From the NCBI GenBank assembly GCA_037903475.1, contig JBAJFG010000029.1:393501-457500 (forward strand): DNA of 64,000 nt, read 5' to 3'. Shown here piece by piece: positions 22,049 through 34,280 of the stretch. The notes under the pieces are model-generated. The model had not been told where the DNA came from. It did no database searches and saw nothing but the letters and a program-made list of their open reading frames with translations. Within the stretch, counting starts at the first letter, position 1. Each line of letters begins with the position of its first letter. Source of the stretch: Ancylostoma caninum (lineage: Eukaryota > Nematoda > Chromadorea > Rhabditida > Ancylostomatidae). The position numbers and the translations under genes were made by a program.

Positions 22049-22122
22049 GCGAGATGGAAGAGCGCCTTTCTGATGAAGCTAACACACTCTCGGTTAGAGA
22101 CAAAGACGAGTGGATGAACATG
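22049..22122 (+). CDS. Possible isolated exon
   Basis: A 74-base stretch bounded by AATTTCAG and a GTTAGT donor. One frame reads EMEERLSDEANTLSVRDKDE then WMNM, which is protein-like, while the other two contain stops. It ends in phase 0, as the UBX exon at 35156 begins, so it could be an upstream exon of that gene, but nothing joins them except phase and strand. Confidence 0.25.
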
Positions 22123-22852
22123 GTTAGTTTGCTGTTGTTAATAAACTTTGTGTTTTCTTCCGTGTAAGTTTTTCCCTGGCCACTTTTTGCACGTGAAAAT
22201 TTACGCTCTGTTCAAGTTTGTTCCACAAGAACATGGTCATTTATTTTTGTGTGAAAAGGCATGTGGATTGTAATGTTCATGTTCGCTGCAAGATAATCTG
22301 CGACTTTGAGAAAGTATGACACTGGCAACGCGCGGTCCTAGCCAGGTTTCTGATGAAGGAGGATCTCGCGATGAATGGTTGGATTGCAAATCAGAGATTG
22401 GTTATTAGATTCCTACGTTGAAGTCTTTAGTGCAAGTGTAGGTGAAGAATAATGTTTAGCTGTTCGAGAGCTGGCAATGCAGTTCAGCGTTTCCCGACTT
22501 AACATTGTTTGGCGCTCAAAAAGCTCGCGAAATTATGAAACCAGGCTAGATGAAGTTGTAAGGTGACAACATCTCCAGAGGAGTTCTAATAGTTGCCAAA
22601 GCTTTTTGAAGAAAATTAAAACGCCTGTTGATTATGAACCAACCTAATATTGAGAGCGTTGATTGGAATTGGAAAAGTATGAAATTTCTCCGCTGCCTTA
22701 CCTTAGCCGAGCTTCGACTCAGCTCTTTTGGGTGATTAGAAATCCTGTGTGCAAAGTCCAAGAATTTTCCAGTTTTCAAGATGAAATTTTCCAGTTCATT
22801 TTTTCGACCAGCGATCATTTTCAGGTATATTTGCATAGTACCCTTTCTGTTA
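22123..22852. other. Unassigned region
   Basis: No supported feature. It contains the left flank (A at 22852) of the next Helitron. Confidence 0.4.
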
Positions 22853-23946
22853 TCTGTATATATAAAAGTGAAAGTTTGTTTGTGTGTGTGTTTGTGTGTG
22901 TGTTTGTTTGTGTATGTGTTTGTGTGTTCCGAATAGAAATTGCGCAGGAGGAACCGATCGGGACCAAATTTTGCAGATAGACTCTCCTTTGGCCGGCGGA
23001 GGTTATAGGCTACTTTGCACATGGGATTATTGATTGGTTTATCGATTATATCGATTTTAGTGATTTTTCGCTCTTCTTGACCAGGGACTAGCGAGAACAT
23101 GCCTACTGGGGTACCTCAATGCGCTGAACACGAATATGACAACCATTTTGCGCCAACTTATCGATTTATTGATTTTATTGATTTTTCGCTCTTCTTGACC
23201 AGAGCCTAGCGAGAACATGCCTACTGGGGTACCTCAATGCGCTGAACACGAACAGGACAACCACTTTGCCCCAATTTATCGACTTATTGATTTTATTGAT
23301 TTTTCGCTCTTCTTGACCAGAGACTAGCGAGAACATGCCTACGGGGTGCCTCAATGCGCTGAACACGAACAGGACAACCATTTTGCCCCAATTTATCGAT
23401 TTATTGATTTTATTGATTTTTCGCTCTTCTTGACCAGAGCCTAGCGAGAACATGCCTGCTGGGGTACCTCAATGCGCTGAACACGAACAGGACAACCATT
23501 TTGCTCCAATTTATCCATTTATCGATTCTATTGATTTTTCGCTATTCTCGATCATGGGGTGGTGAAGACGTGTCTTCTTGGGTTTCTCAATACGCTGAAT
23601 ACGAATATGACAAACATTTTGCATGAAATATCGATTTTTCCGTTTTATTGATTTTTGGCTTTTCCGCCTAATGGAGCGGTGAAGACATCTCTCCTGGGGT
23701 TCCTCGATATGCTGAGTATGAATATGACAACCACTTTGTACGAATACGTCGATTCAATGTCACGGAAATAGCATTGCTAACTTTTCGCCCACAAGTCGAT
23801 GGGAAACGTCACCTGCGCCTCGCTAACATGCTTATCACCAAAATTATGGAGATTTTAATGAATTTGTCGATGGTAGTAATTGGCCTCAGCAGTATGATGT
23901 AGCCAAGGTAATAAAACACCCGAGCGAAGCCGGGTACGGCAGCTAG
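22853..23946 (+). mobile_element. Non-autonomous Helitron, intact ends
   Basis: TCTGTATATATAAAAGTG start, preceded by A; end with hairpin ACCCGAGCGAAGCCGGGT followed by ACGGCAGCTAG, then host T. A short TG-rich tract follows the 5' end, then the GAACCGATCGGGACCAAATT block, then four or five 100-base units near-identical to each other at 23090-23510 and more diverged ones to 23760. No transposase. Confidence 0.9.
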
Positions 23947-24340
23947 TATTTTATAACCGAGCCAGAGCGCCGCTTCGTGGCGCTCTGTCCCGGACCTGTA
24001 CGCCACGTTACCCTTGGGCCAGCTCAACTCGATGAAAATCACTGTCATCCACACGATGCGCAGCTTCGAGGATGACAGTGATTTTGTGCGAATCTGCCTC
24101 ACTAATCTTTCTGTGAACGCTCAAGATAACAGTTTCGCTGTTTGGATGAACCGCCTTCTTAGGCTGCTTTTTGTTAATGGATATACTTATTCTATGACTT
24201 TTCCTCTTAGTTAAATACTGACATAAAACGTAATCTGAGCCAGCATGATTCGCTCTCTCTCAGGGTTTTTTGGGATATCACGCAGCCCTATTGAGACTTC
24301 CGTCTCTTTTGGTCTTTACTGGTATTTAGAGAGAAGATTA
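23947..24340. repeat. Degraded X-tail-like sequence
   Basis: Contains CCGAGCCAGAGCGCCGC, GTACGCCACGTTACC and AAAATCACTGTCATCC, motifs that also occur at the end of repeat X (42010-42180, 63120-63235). It also has its own inverted pair (AAAATCACTGTCATCC / GGATGACAGTGATTTT). Confidence 0.55.
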
Positions 24341-24356
24341 AATTATATTATTTTCG

Positions 24357-24640
24357 CCCCCCCCCCCCGCTCCCTTCCCCTGCGTGCGCCACTGCCCGAG
24401 AATGGATCGCCAAATTTTCGGAATTACTTTACAATACAAATAAAAATCTTGTATTAGTTTATTTTTAATTGTTTATTTTGATTATTATTTTTAATATAAT
24501 TTTCATTTATTATTTGTTATTATAATTAATATTTTCATTTATTTTATTTTCCAGCTGGCTCCCCAAAGCGGCGGAGACCCCACCTTTTTCCCACGCCCCC
24601 CCCCCCTCCCTCTCCCGCCCACTTTCTGCGTTCGCCACTG
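24357..24640. mobile_element. hAT-type MITE, reverse copy
   Basis: Right end CTGCGTTCGCCACTG plus an AT-rich core and C-runs match the MITE at 14122 in reverse complement. The left end is rearranged: a CTGCGTGCGCCACTG piece points inward instead of the expected terminal repeat. Confidence 0.7.
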
Positions 24641-25156
24641 GTAAGTGGTACAATTGTATGGATAGAAGCACTCATATGCAATTTTTACACCTATACTGAC
24701 ACATTAGACTGGAACATTCTCGCACGAGCTTCTTCTGCTCTGCTTCGGCTTGACGACATGTGGCTACATTCTTAACTTAGATGCTACGAAAGTGGTGTTG
24801 CGCAAGAAAAGTTGCTCTAGAAAATCTGCTAGAAGAGAAATCGGGGGAATAAGACATGGTTGAGCTTACATTTTTGAATTCTGGTCTCCTGGACTCCAAA
24901 CGTGCTTGTACAGAAGTACAGCATCGTAACCGCAGCCATGGGATATCTTCGTTTCCGAGTGTCCATTCTCGATAATTTACGAAACATTATTGCCACTGGG
25001 CGTGGGAATCCTTCCTCTGCCGTTTTCAATCTCCCTCTGCCTTTTTCTGCGGATCTATACCCTCAGCACAGAGAAATCTATTCAAAAATGGAAAACATTT
25101 GCGCTCTATCTCGGACCCGTGCTGCACGTTACCTCTGACAAGGGAAGTGCACGAAC
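24641..25156. other. Unassigned region
   Basis: Nothing supported except ACAAGGGAAGTGCACGAACT (25138-25157), which matches the terminus of the foldback at 45716-46897. Confidence 0.4.
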
Positions 25157-25600
25157 TTATAGGCAGCAGGAGCTGAAATTCTCGACTCCGAGCTGAGCTG
25201 TGGGTGATGAAGTACAGACTCAGCACATCATAAATGTGAAACGAACACAGACAATGATGCGTCGCGAACACGCCTGGCCGTGTTCGCGCGCGGACGAGTT
25301 TTCCCCGGCCCAAAGGCCATTGCGGTGCGTGGTTTGGCGCAAAGGGAAAACGAAATGCATTCAATTCACAGGGTTTCATGGCAGGACTCGGCCAAAACCA
25401 CGCGCCGCAATGGCTTTCGCGCCGGGGAAAACTCGTCCGCGCGCGAACACGGCCAGGCGTGTTCGTGACGAATGTTCCATCTTCTCTGCAGGTAAGCCAT
25501 CATTGTCTGTGTTCGTTTCACATTTATGATGTACCGAGTCTGTACTTCACCACCCGCAGCTCAGCTCAGAGTCGAGAATTTCAGCTCCTGCTGCCTTTAA
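25157..25600. mobile_element. TTAA foldback element, copy B
   Basis: Same family as 20531-21001 but about 25 bases shorter in the left arm; the left TTAA has become TTAT. Still strongly palindromic. Confidence 0.85.
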
Positions 25601-25721
25601 GCTGCGTGGAAAGCTTATCTCAAATGATGTTACAGATTAATTTGAAATTTGCTAAATGGTTAATACAAGCTCAAAATTCCATTTCCTACCATATTGACAT
25701 ATACCTCCCTCAATCATGGCT

Positions 25722-25792
25722 TGGCAGCTGGATAGCCGAGTGGATAGTGATGCTGACTCATAGGATGAAGGTCGAGGATTTGCATTCTGTCC
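25722..25792 (+). other. tRNA-like sequence in left foldback arm
   Basis: The A-box-like TAGCCGAGTGG followed about 35 bases on by a degenerate B box resembles a Leu/Ser-type tRNA. No acceptor stem closes, so I do not call a functional tRNA. The complementary copy is at about 26318-26392 on the minus strand. Confidence 0.45.
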
Positions 25793-26470
25793 CCAATTTT
25801 GTTTTGTAAACTTCATTTGTTGATCTATGACAGGGTGAGGAGCTGTCAGGAGATTGCTAATTATTGATGTTACACTATGAAAACTACAGGAAGACTTCCT
25901 CTGTATGAAGCCTACTACGTTGTTTGATAAAGGCTTGGCCCAATTCTTTTTACAATTGGTCACTCTTATGGCCTAAACAGAAACAGGTGCAATCTGATAG
26001 GAGAATTTTTTACTAGCCACAGCGATGAACATCAACAATGAAATGTTCAAAACTGTAGCTCTTAGAACAGTGAGGACAAACAGTAAATGAAACGCAGTTG
26101 CAATCGTTGGAGGCACATTCACTGCAAAGATCAGAAGGGAAGCAAACTTGAACAGGCGTTAGAAAATGCGCGGCAGCGACATTGCATTAACACTCAGTAT
26201 AGAGCAATTTTCCATTATTTTCAAAGCAACACTCGTAGCTATTGCTCATTTATCTCCTGAACAGTTCCGCACTCTGTCAAAGATCAGCTAAGCTAAGCTT
26301 GCAAAACTTTAGTGGGGGACGGGATGCAAACCCTCGACCTCCATCGTATGTGTCAGCATCACTATCTACTCGGCTATCCAGCTGCCAATCCATGATTGAC
26401 GGAGGTATATGTCAATATGGCAGGAAATGGAATTTTGAGCTTGTATTAACAATTCAGCAAATTTCAAATA

Positions 26471-27760
26471 TTAGGTTGGTGCAGAAATAATGCACGTTTT
26501 TCGTTGCTTCATCTTCGGTGCAAAAAACTTCCGGTGTTCCTCATCATCGGTAAGAGAGTTGCAAATGGTCTTGTAGCAAATTTCATGGCCTTTTCAAATA
26601 TCTCATGCATTTTGAGGGAAGTTCATGTTTTTGGTGAATTTTTAGTTGTGGAACGAAAGGCGCCAAAACCAGCTTTTTGCCAAACTCACTTCAGCGAGCT
26701 AAAACTCGCCGATATCGCAACAGGAGCCGGTCAAAATGCCATCATAGTTTTGGATAAGGAAGTGTAAGCAAACGCATATCGCGAAGCTGCCGCCGGTTTT
26801 TTTTTTTTTTTTGACGTGGTGCGTCTTGCTTTGAATGTAAGGAATGTCGCATTGATCTTCCTGGGGTTTACGATCCCCAACTGATGGCAATCCTCGAAGA
26901 GCACCCATTCAAAGCAACATATTTGGTTTCGCAGAACATAATTAATTAACGGTAATTGCTGTCAGACCATCCCTCCCTTCAGTAAGAATGGAAGGATGAA
27001 AAGCTCGACGAGTGGATGTCGCGCATACTGAACGAGTACCACATTGATCCTCGTTGGGAGGTCTGCTTCGCGCCTTTGTAGTGAAGGAATTGCGACCAAA
27101 CAATCGGTCGCTTAGTAGTTACACATGACGTATAGACCCTCTTCCACAAAATGAGGTGCCTTGCTCAACAGTTGGACGAGGAAGTTGCGCCGAAACCCTC
27201 CCAGAAATCAAAGCAACACCAAAATAAGGTCACGGCGACTTTGTGGTGACCTGCTGCAAAAATTGCTCACTGCAGCTCATTCATTCCTCCTAATCTGGTA
27301 AGTACTTTCAAGGTGTAAATGAAATAAATTAGAAGCTTCACTGTGCGATCCCAGCGTTGCTCAGTAAAATGGATTCTGCAGTCCTACACGGCACCGTCCA
27401 GACACACCCTGCACGGCAGATAATTGACAGGTTGGGGCGACTGAGCTAGGAAGCTCGGACTCCTACATCATAATCATCAAACTTCTCGCTCACCGACTAC
27501 CACTTCCCCGAGGACCTGGACGACTTCTTCTGGGAGAATTTTCTCGAAAACTAAAGTGATACCAAAATTGCCCTCCGGAAGTTCGTCGATTCTAGAAGGT
27601 CCTGTCAGATATGCACGGTAGTCGGAGAGCAACTTTATTATTGCAAAAGGTTTGCGGATTCCAATAGTTCTAAGCACTTTGAAAAAGGTCGGTTCTGAAA
27701 GGAGTTATGAGGTTCGGAATCAAAGGCATGAAAACGAGCATTATTTTTGCACCAACCTAA
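26471..27760 (+). mobile_element. mariner transposon relic, 1.29 kb
   Basis: Inverted ends TTAGGTTGGTGCAGAAATAA and GCACCAACCTAA, flanked by TA (26469-26470 and 27761-27762). The length is that of a full mariner. Transposase is broken by many stops and shifts, but QLDEEVAPKPSQKSKQHQNK near 27166-27230 and LTDYHF near 27495 keep the order of the mariner catalytic domain. Confidence 0.9.
27166..27720 (+). pseudogene. mariner transposase catalytic-domain remnant
   Basis: Segments QLDEEVAPKPSQKS, then KVTATLW followed by a stop, then in another frame SLTDYHFPEDLDDFF and LRKFVDSRR match the DDE region of mariner transposases around and after the second catalytic Asp. Clearly inactive. Confidence 0.75.
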
Positions 27761-27806
27761 TATAATCTTTAAAGTCATTTGAGATAAGCTTTCCGACCAT
27801 ATGTCT

Positions 27807-28040
27807 CGTTCCGAAAGCGCAGCTTAATTTCGTGCACTTCTCTTGTGAGCTAGGTAAAATCGTAGAAATTAGTGCTGTCGTCTAGACGAATCGCAGCTTC
27901 GCCGCGATGACAGATTTTCTGCGAATCTACTTCTTTAATTTCGTTTGTGGAAGGGTTGGGAGTACGAATTCTAAGAGTGATTTGCTTTCCTAGGTGACTC
28001 TATTAGTTGAATGGAGACTTTTTATGGCTCCCCATCGTAA
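27807..28040. repeat. Short X-like fragment
   Basis: CGCAGCTTCGCCGCGATGAC and TTTTCTGCGAATCTACTTC resemble the X-tail sequence near 24050-24105. Otherwise unassigned. Confidence 0.4.
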
Positions 28041-28501
28041 TTAAAGGCAGCACTCACGGAAATTTTTGGGTGGAAGGTTTCGCGGTATAGGTTTTTAGGG
28101 ACGATGAACTCATCGACAACGATGAAGTAGCGTGAAACACGCGAAAAACACAGAAAATGATGGCGGTATTCCATGTGTGTCCACAGCGTGGACGAGTGTT
28201 CCGTGATGGGTCCCGCCACGGAACACTCGTCCACGCTGTGGACACGTGTCTATGAAATTCTTACCAAATGGTACGAAATTTCATAGACACGTTCCCGCTG
28301 AACCACATGTGCACACCCTGTCAACTGCGTTAATTGGGGCGACGGAACCCTAATGTCCAGAATGGCAAATGTGTCCACGGCAGTATCTTCGCAGGTAGGC
28401 GGCCATTCAGTGTTCAACTTACTGTTGCGATTGTCCAACGGCCGGCTACATGGTAAGTGACTCATTTCAGAAGTGAAAATTTCCGTGAGTGCTGCCTTTA
28501 A
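28041..28501. mobile_element. TTAA foldback element, second subfamily
   Basis: Ends TTAAAGGCAGCACTCACGGA and its complement, sharing TTAAAGGCAGCA with copies A-C but with an unrelated interior, itself palindromic (GTGTCCACAGCGTGGACGAG and complement near 28170-28245). Confidence 0.85.
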
Positions 28502-28915
28502 TCAGTTTTCCTTATTCTCCACCATGGAAAAGTAAAGTAGTCGCTCGATTCGCTCTTTTTGTAGGTTTGTTGAGAAAGGGTTTGGGCATGAAACCCTTTT
28601 CGGACCGCTCCTTTTTGTCTTCACTGGTATCCAGAGAGGAAGATGTGCAGAGGAAATGTATCGCGACTCCAAAAACCTACATTTTTCCTAGGTCCTAGGC
28701 CTTTCCTAAGCATTTCACAGAAGTTCACAAAAGAAATAGTGGTGAGGTTTTGTAATCAGTGCATGAACACCAAAAGTTACTATACGAGCTTTTTCTACTT
28801 CGGAAGGTCTGCGCCTGCTTTTTTAGCTTAGGTTCTGCGCGAGTGATGCTGCATTGAGGAAAGCTGCTTCCGAAAGGATGGCTGGTAAAGAAACTAAGGA
28901 GATTGGAGTTGCCTT
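28502..28915. other. Unassigned region
   Basis: No supported feature. Confidence 0.4.
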
Positions 28916-28918
28916 AGC

Positions 28919-29195
28919 CTCGCTTCATCAGTGGTTCCCATATTCTGGGTTGAGGCTCCAAAATATTCAGTTTTCATTGCAAATCAGATGTCCTAATTGA
29001 AGATTTCCATGTTGTACACATACATATACATGGGCGTGTCATTGGGCTTGTCAATTTTCGCAATTGAGCCTGTGGTGGCGGGCAAAGGAGGTGGGGCGAG
29101 GCGAGGCGATCAATGGCAGCGTGACCTGTCATCCCTCGCGTGGCGATGGGGGGTCTGCGCTTTATATAGAGTAAGATATAGAAGATATGATGATA
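28919..29195 (-). repeat. Repeat X, 5' fragment
   Basis: Reverse complement matches 39703-39945 and 59898-60095: CGCTTCATCAGTGGTTCCC, AGATGTCCTAATTGAAG, GTACACATACATATACAT and GCGTGACCTGTCATCC. It ends near the TATATCTTAC-type sequence that also bounds the copy at 39703. Confidence 0.8.
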
Positions 29196-29279
29196 AGATG
29201 ATAGGGTTTCCCTCTTGGCTGTTCTGCATCCTGGGAAATAATGTGCGGAAAATGAAAGGAATTTTAGATGGTCTACGCA

Positions 29280-31625
29280 AACCCAGCTGGAATAGTGGGG
29301 AGACAGCCTTTGCAAAAGTGAAGGTTGTCTCTTACACAGGTAAGGGCACGAGGACCGGGGGAGGGGGTATTTACTTCTTAGTTTTTAGTAAATGTAAATT
29401 TTAATGGTTATGCTTGTTTATTTATTTATATTTATTTACACTCATTTTCTTTATTTCATGTTATGTTCATGACCTCGTTTGAGGTTTGCAAACGTAAAAC
29501 GGGTAGAATTTCGATGCACCGTTGCATGAGGTGTGAAATGGTATATAACATGTATTCACAGGTTTGTTCCTGGCATGGGTCGATTTTCTGCCAAAGTACT
29601 AGAATATGGAAAAGTAGGCTTCGGTTGGGAGGCCGTCATGGACGAAAGGATGAGGATGGAAAAAAGTACGGCCCTATGGGTATGGGCAAAGGTTTGCTCT
29701 TTACGGAATTGCAGAGCAGGAGTCCCGAGATGACGAGCATCCCGATCCCATTTTCGCAAAGGTAGCTACATTGATTTTTGTCGCCCTGCTCCAGGAAGAA
29801 GCGTCCACTGATTTAAAGCATTTTTCAGATTCTCCTCTTTAAGTAGTCTTGTGGGTAGTTATGACCCAGGTTCAAAACGAGATCAAGGTAAAATACTCGG
29901 TCACACGAGTGAACGGTAAGCACGGCACACAAGCGATTCAATAAAATTTATTAGAACGAAATACTACACGAAAAACACGCAATAATGAGGAATCACAAAT
30001 CTTGAGAGGCGGCCGGTCCAGGCGAAGTCGTCCGCGGGCGAGGGCAGTAGAAAAGAAGACGAGAAAAAAAAGACTCGCTCAGGGCGAGGGCAGCAACCGG
30101 AAGAGGATAAACTCTCACAGGGAAATCTCCTGGTCTCTTCCGCCAGGCACCTTCTCAAATACTTAGATTTCCCGCGCGTCAACACGCTGCGCGCCGTTTG
30201 GCGGGAAGGCCCCTTTGACCTCCCCTTTCCAACAGTCTTAAGACCTATATAACTTGCCGAGGGAAGTTCTCTTTCCGAGACTATAGATCCTCGTGAATTT
30301 AGGAAAAAGCTCGAGGTATGATAATTTTGCGCGCCTACCGAGTTTGCGAAGCAGTGTGGCTGGAAAATGCGGCTCTCGCACAATACCCCATAACCTGAGC
30401 TTTTAGGAGGTATGCAACATGTTGCCTGAAAGAGCCTCTATCCCGCTGCCATTTTCGACAAAGTTCCGGATTTTCGAAATTTGGGGCCATTTTTCGGGAT
30501 TTTCCGGAAAGCTCATGAAATGGTACGCTTATAGACGCACTCGGCTCGTCATTCTGCATCGATTCGTATGTAACGTTCCTACATTTGGTTGCGGGAGACC
30601 CGATTTCTGAAAGAGGGGAGACGGCATAACGTCACAGAAAACTCCTGTCACAGAAAACTTCTCATTCTGCATGCTATTTCGCCACCATGGGGGAGATGGC
30701 CCGGTATGCTGTCTCCCCCTCCCCCCCCCTTTTTTTTAGAAATTAGGTTTCCCGCAATCAAATGTAGCAATGTTATATACGAATCCACGCAGAATGACGA
30801 GCCGAGTACGGGTATAGCCATAGCATTTCACGGACTTCATTTCACATTTCACTTTCCGGAGAATCCTGAGAATTGGCCTCAAAGTCCGGAAATCCGTAAA
30901 TTTGGTGGAAGTGACAGCAACATAAAGCCCTTTTCGGGCAACAAACTTCACACCTTTCACACTGCCGCTGTAGTCCTCGAGGACTGTAGCACCCTGCGTC
31001 GCCGTCGCTGGCGACTGTGAGGCCGGTGCTTATTGATTGGTCGCCAACATTGGCGATCGGCGGCCGCCAGTATTGACGACTGTGGCGTCGGTGCATATCG
31101 ATTGTGAGCGGTCGCCAACATTTGCGACGTAGGGTGCTATACTCCTCGAGAAGTATAGCGGCTACCTCAGAACTTCAGGACATGAGCTATTGTCTAAGGA
31201 CTGTACTTTTCAGCCAGACTGTTTCGCCTGAGCCCGGTAGGTGCCCAAAATTCGCATACCTGGCATTTTTTCCTGGCTTCACGAGGATCTATAGCATCCG
31301 AAACAGAACTTTTCTCGGGCATTATATACGTTACTGTTACTTTAGTTCAGTGATTGCTTCTTTCTGGAGCCAATGGCAAGGCGACAAAAATCAACGTACC
31401 GAAAGGTACGTCAACTTTGGCGAAAATGGCAGTTACCTCCTCATCGTTTCTTCCATGACGGACTCCCAACCGAACCCTACTTTTCCACTTTCAAGTATTT
31501 CGGCAAAAAATCGACCCATTCCAGCAACAAACTTGTGAACACATGTTATATACCACTTCACAGCTCATGCAACGGTGCATTGAAATTCTATCCGTTTTGC
31601 GTTTGCAGGCCTAAAACGAGATCAT
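29280..31625. repeat. Large foldback with nested palindromes
   Basis: 29480-29690 is the inverted counterpart of 31430-31620 (GCACCGTTGCATGAG / CTCATGCAACGGTGC). Inside lies a second inverted pair, 30440-30620 with 30740-30930, and a third at about 30970-31160 around CCTCGAGGACT/ACTCCTCGAGAAG. No protein is supported. Most open frames here are mirror images of each other. Confidence 0.75.
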
Positions 31626-32214
31626 GATAGTCGGAGGCGGCGTTCCGACCCCCTTCGCTTTGGACGTGGGTCAGGAATTGAGTTATCGGAAAAGTAGTCA
31701 TCGTTGGAGAAGCATTTCTCGAAACCAATACTTTTTGCGTACTTTAACTTTGGTGAGAAATAAATCCGTTACAGTAAAATGAATTGAAAATTAGACAGTC
31801 CTAGGCAGAAGAGGGGAAGAGGAGGAAAGGCTGTGCAATCCTGTATGGAACACGAAATATCTTTTTTGTATTGTACAGAAGCAAAAGTTGACTTTTTGAA
31901 ATGGGGAGAAATGGCAAATTTTCCTAGTTTTTCGGTGTTTTCTTTTCTAACTTGAAACCAAATAGTATGAAATGTATACAGAAAAGAAACAGAGGGAATT
32001 CTCTATCATACCCAACACGCCATGTGGAACTTCGTTTTACGTTGTGGGGAGGGTGGGGGAGCCAAAGCCTGTATACATTGGCTCCAATCTGTAGTAAGAG
32101 AAAAAAGAAATAGTGCGCACTAAGTGCAGGGTGCCAGATCGGCTGGAGTCGTCGTATAGGGTTTGGTGCCGGTACCCTCCCACAAACGAGTACACGCTTT
32201 TCGATGAAATATAG
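31626..32214. other. Unassigned region
   Basis: No supported feature. Confidence 0.4.
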
Positions 32215-32216
32215 TA

Positions 32217-33103
32217 TTAGGTTGGTCGGAAAGTTTTGCACCACCACCTTTTAGGATCCAGAATTCCATGGACTTTGAATCAAAATGCCACTACATATGG
32301 AGTGTAGGATACACCTTGAGGCCGTACAATAATCGCCAGACATCTCGAAGCACTGGGTTACAGAAAATTGATGACGGGTTGGATCCCCCACAAACTGATT
32401 GCCTTGCAAGACTGAGTGTCTGCCAGTCTTAGCTGCTGCGTCCACACAGGGGGAATTTTCTCCGCCAGCTCATTACTGGGTGCTGTGTGTTAATTATACA
32501 CGAGAGGAAAGTTGACTGCCGCGTGGCGAACCATCTCCAAAAGAGCCGGGAAGAGAAGGGCACGAAAGAAGGTTTCTCTGTGTTGTTGGTGGAATTCCGG
32601 TGGAATACTGTATCGAGAAGTGCTGACACCTGGGCGACCGTGACTGTCTGGTTCTACTCTTCCTAACTTCAGAGAATGGCAGACGCAACTCGCCTGGAGC
32701 AGAGAAAAATTGACCATGTTGCTACACTCCATAACAACGCCCGACCTCACGTGGCAAAGCTTACCCGCCAAAAAATTGCCGAACTAGGTTGAGAAATTCT
32801 ACCACACCCTGCTTATTCTCCCGACTTATCCCCATCTGAATATCACTTGTTCGGAGCCCTAAAGCTGCATCTACGAGAAAAGAAACTTGATGATCGCACC
32901 AAACCAAAAAGTGGGATTTCAAGCTTCTTGGACTCGCAGCTGCCAAAGTTCTTGACCTCTGGAGCTGATGCTCTAGTGATGCGTCGGAAATACCTCGTGG
33001 ATCATGAAGTTAGTTATTTTGTTGATTGATACCTATTCACAATGAACTTGGCATTCTTTGAAAAAAGTATGAAATTAGGTGCAAGCCTTTCGGACCAACC
33101 TAA
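32217..33103 (+). mobile_element. mariner relic, 0.89 kb
   Basis: Ends TTAGGTTGGTCGGAAAG and CTTTCGGACCAACCTAA with TA on both sides. Transposase remnants in order: RHLEALGYRK, then NNARPHVAKLTRQKIAELG (with a stop), then LPHPAYSPDLSPSEYHLFGA, the mariner catalytic signature, and LREKKLDDRT. About 400 bases shorter than a full mariner. It is a paralogue of 51751-52651. Confidence 0.9.
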
Positions 33104-33105
33104 TA

Positions 33106-33900
33106 GATATATGGTAGGAGCATGGATCTGACGACAGGTTAGTACCATTCACTAATATGAAATGTTTCAAAGAAAAGATTAATAGGGAAAATAGCGTGTT
33201 TTTGTGGTTTTTCGAAATCACAAAAGTGCACAAGGATGCAATCAACGGGACACTGAGTGTTTGACATAAATTTGTAGCAAATTTAATGCTCTTTTCCGAC
33301 AGACCCTCTGATTTTTGAAATAAACCGCGTTTTCATGTTCCCATGAAAGGAAAATGTGCAGCTCGAACGTTGTTCAAGTTACGACTCATCACCTCTCCCC
33401 ACAGCTCCGCTCCGCTGCGGATGGACAGTGTACCTCTAGTGATTTGTGTAGAATAAAGAGGCCTCCACTGAATCCAGAATAGATGCTTCGGGTGGTCGAT
33501 AAGTATCTATTTATTGATTTTTTCATATTTTGCTCGACGTTAGCGAAGACAAGTGTTCTAGGGTTTTCCATTTTGCTGAACACGAATATGGCAAGACTGT
33601 CGTAGGAAGACATGAATTATCTTGCAAAAACCAAAGAAAAAACTTAATAGACTTTGGCCCGTTTCGTTCCCTGCCCCGTGGACGGATTATGAAAAAGAAT
33701 AGTTAACTGGAAATTGCCTTCTCCAGGACTCACCAGTGGGAAGTGAGGAAGGAAGGCACTTCCCAGTCCTTTCTTTCTTTCTTGCCTTCCTCTCTGACTT
33801 CCCAGTCCTACCCACCCCCTTCATTTTCGAAGATCTCAGAGCTGTCAGACCCCCTTCACTTTGGAGACCCCGGGCTGCCCCCTATCGCACGTATGCCTCC
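33106..33900. other. Mostly unassigned; one Helitron-type unit
   Basis: 33490-33605 resembles one 100-base Helitron unit (TTTATTGATTTTTTCATA, then GCTGAACACGAATATGGCAA). The rest is unassigned. Confidence 0.45.
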
Positions 33901-33924
33901 ACGTGCCCCATGCTCTCACTTGTG

Positions 33925-34280
33925 TCAGAGACAGCCTTCACGACAACCTTCACTTTTTTGAAGGATGTCTTCCCAGTATTCCTTCTCTTCTCGGAACCAA
34001 TGACAAGGCGAAAAAAAGCCAATGTAGCGGAAAATACGCGGATTTTGGTGAAAATGGCAGGGGGATGAAGATCATCTTGGCTTTCTCCTGTAACAATAGT
34101 ACCATTTTTTTTCTTCAGTGCTGAGACGTTCACCCGTAACAGCCATCCAACCAAACCTTACTTTTTCATTTGCAATGCTTTGGCAAAAAAATCTATTATT
34201 CTCAGGAACAAACTTCTTAATACATGTTACATACATCGCTTGTTAATACATGTTATACATCGTTCTAGAGCTAAAATAAG
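33925..34280. repeat. Relative of the 29280-31625 foldback arm
   Basis: Shares GAGACAGCCTTC, ACCAATGACAAGGCGA, AACAGCCATCCAACCAAACC and AATACATGTTA with the arms at 29300-29690 and 31370-31560. A single diverged arm. Confidence 0.6.

Larger units (their letters stand above)
25604..27806. mobile_element. Foldback element with tRNA-like arms, split by mariner
   Basis: Left arm from GGAAAGCTTATCTCAAATGA (25609) to about 25830; the complementary right arm runs 26280-26468 and, after the mariner, 27763-27803. The arms carry a sequence resembling tRNA D- and T-arm boxes (GATAGCCGAGTGGATAG; GGTCGAGGATTTGCATTC). The loop 25830-26280 has no recognisable gene. Confidence 0.75.
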
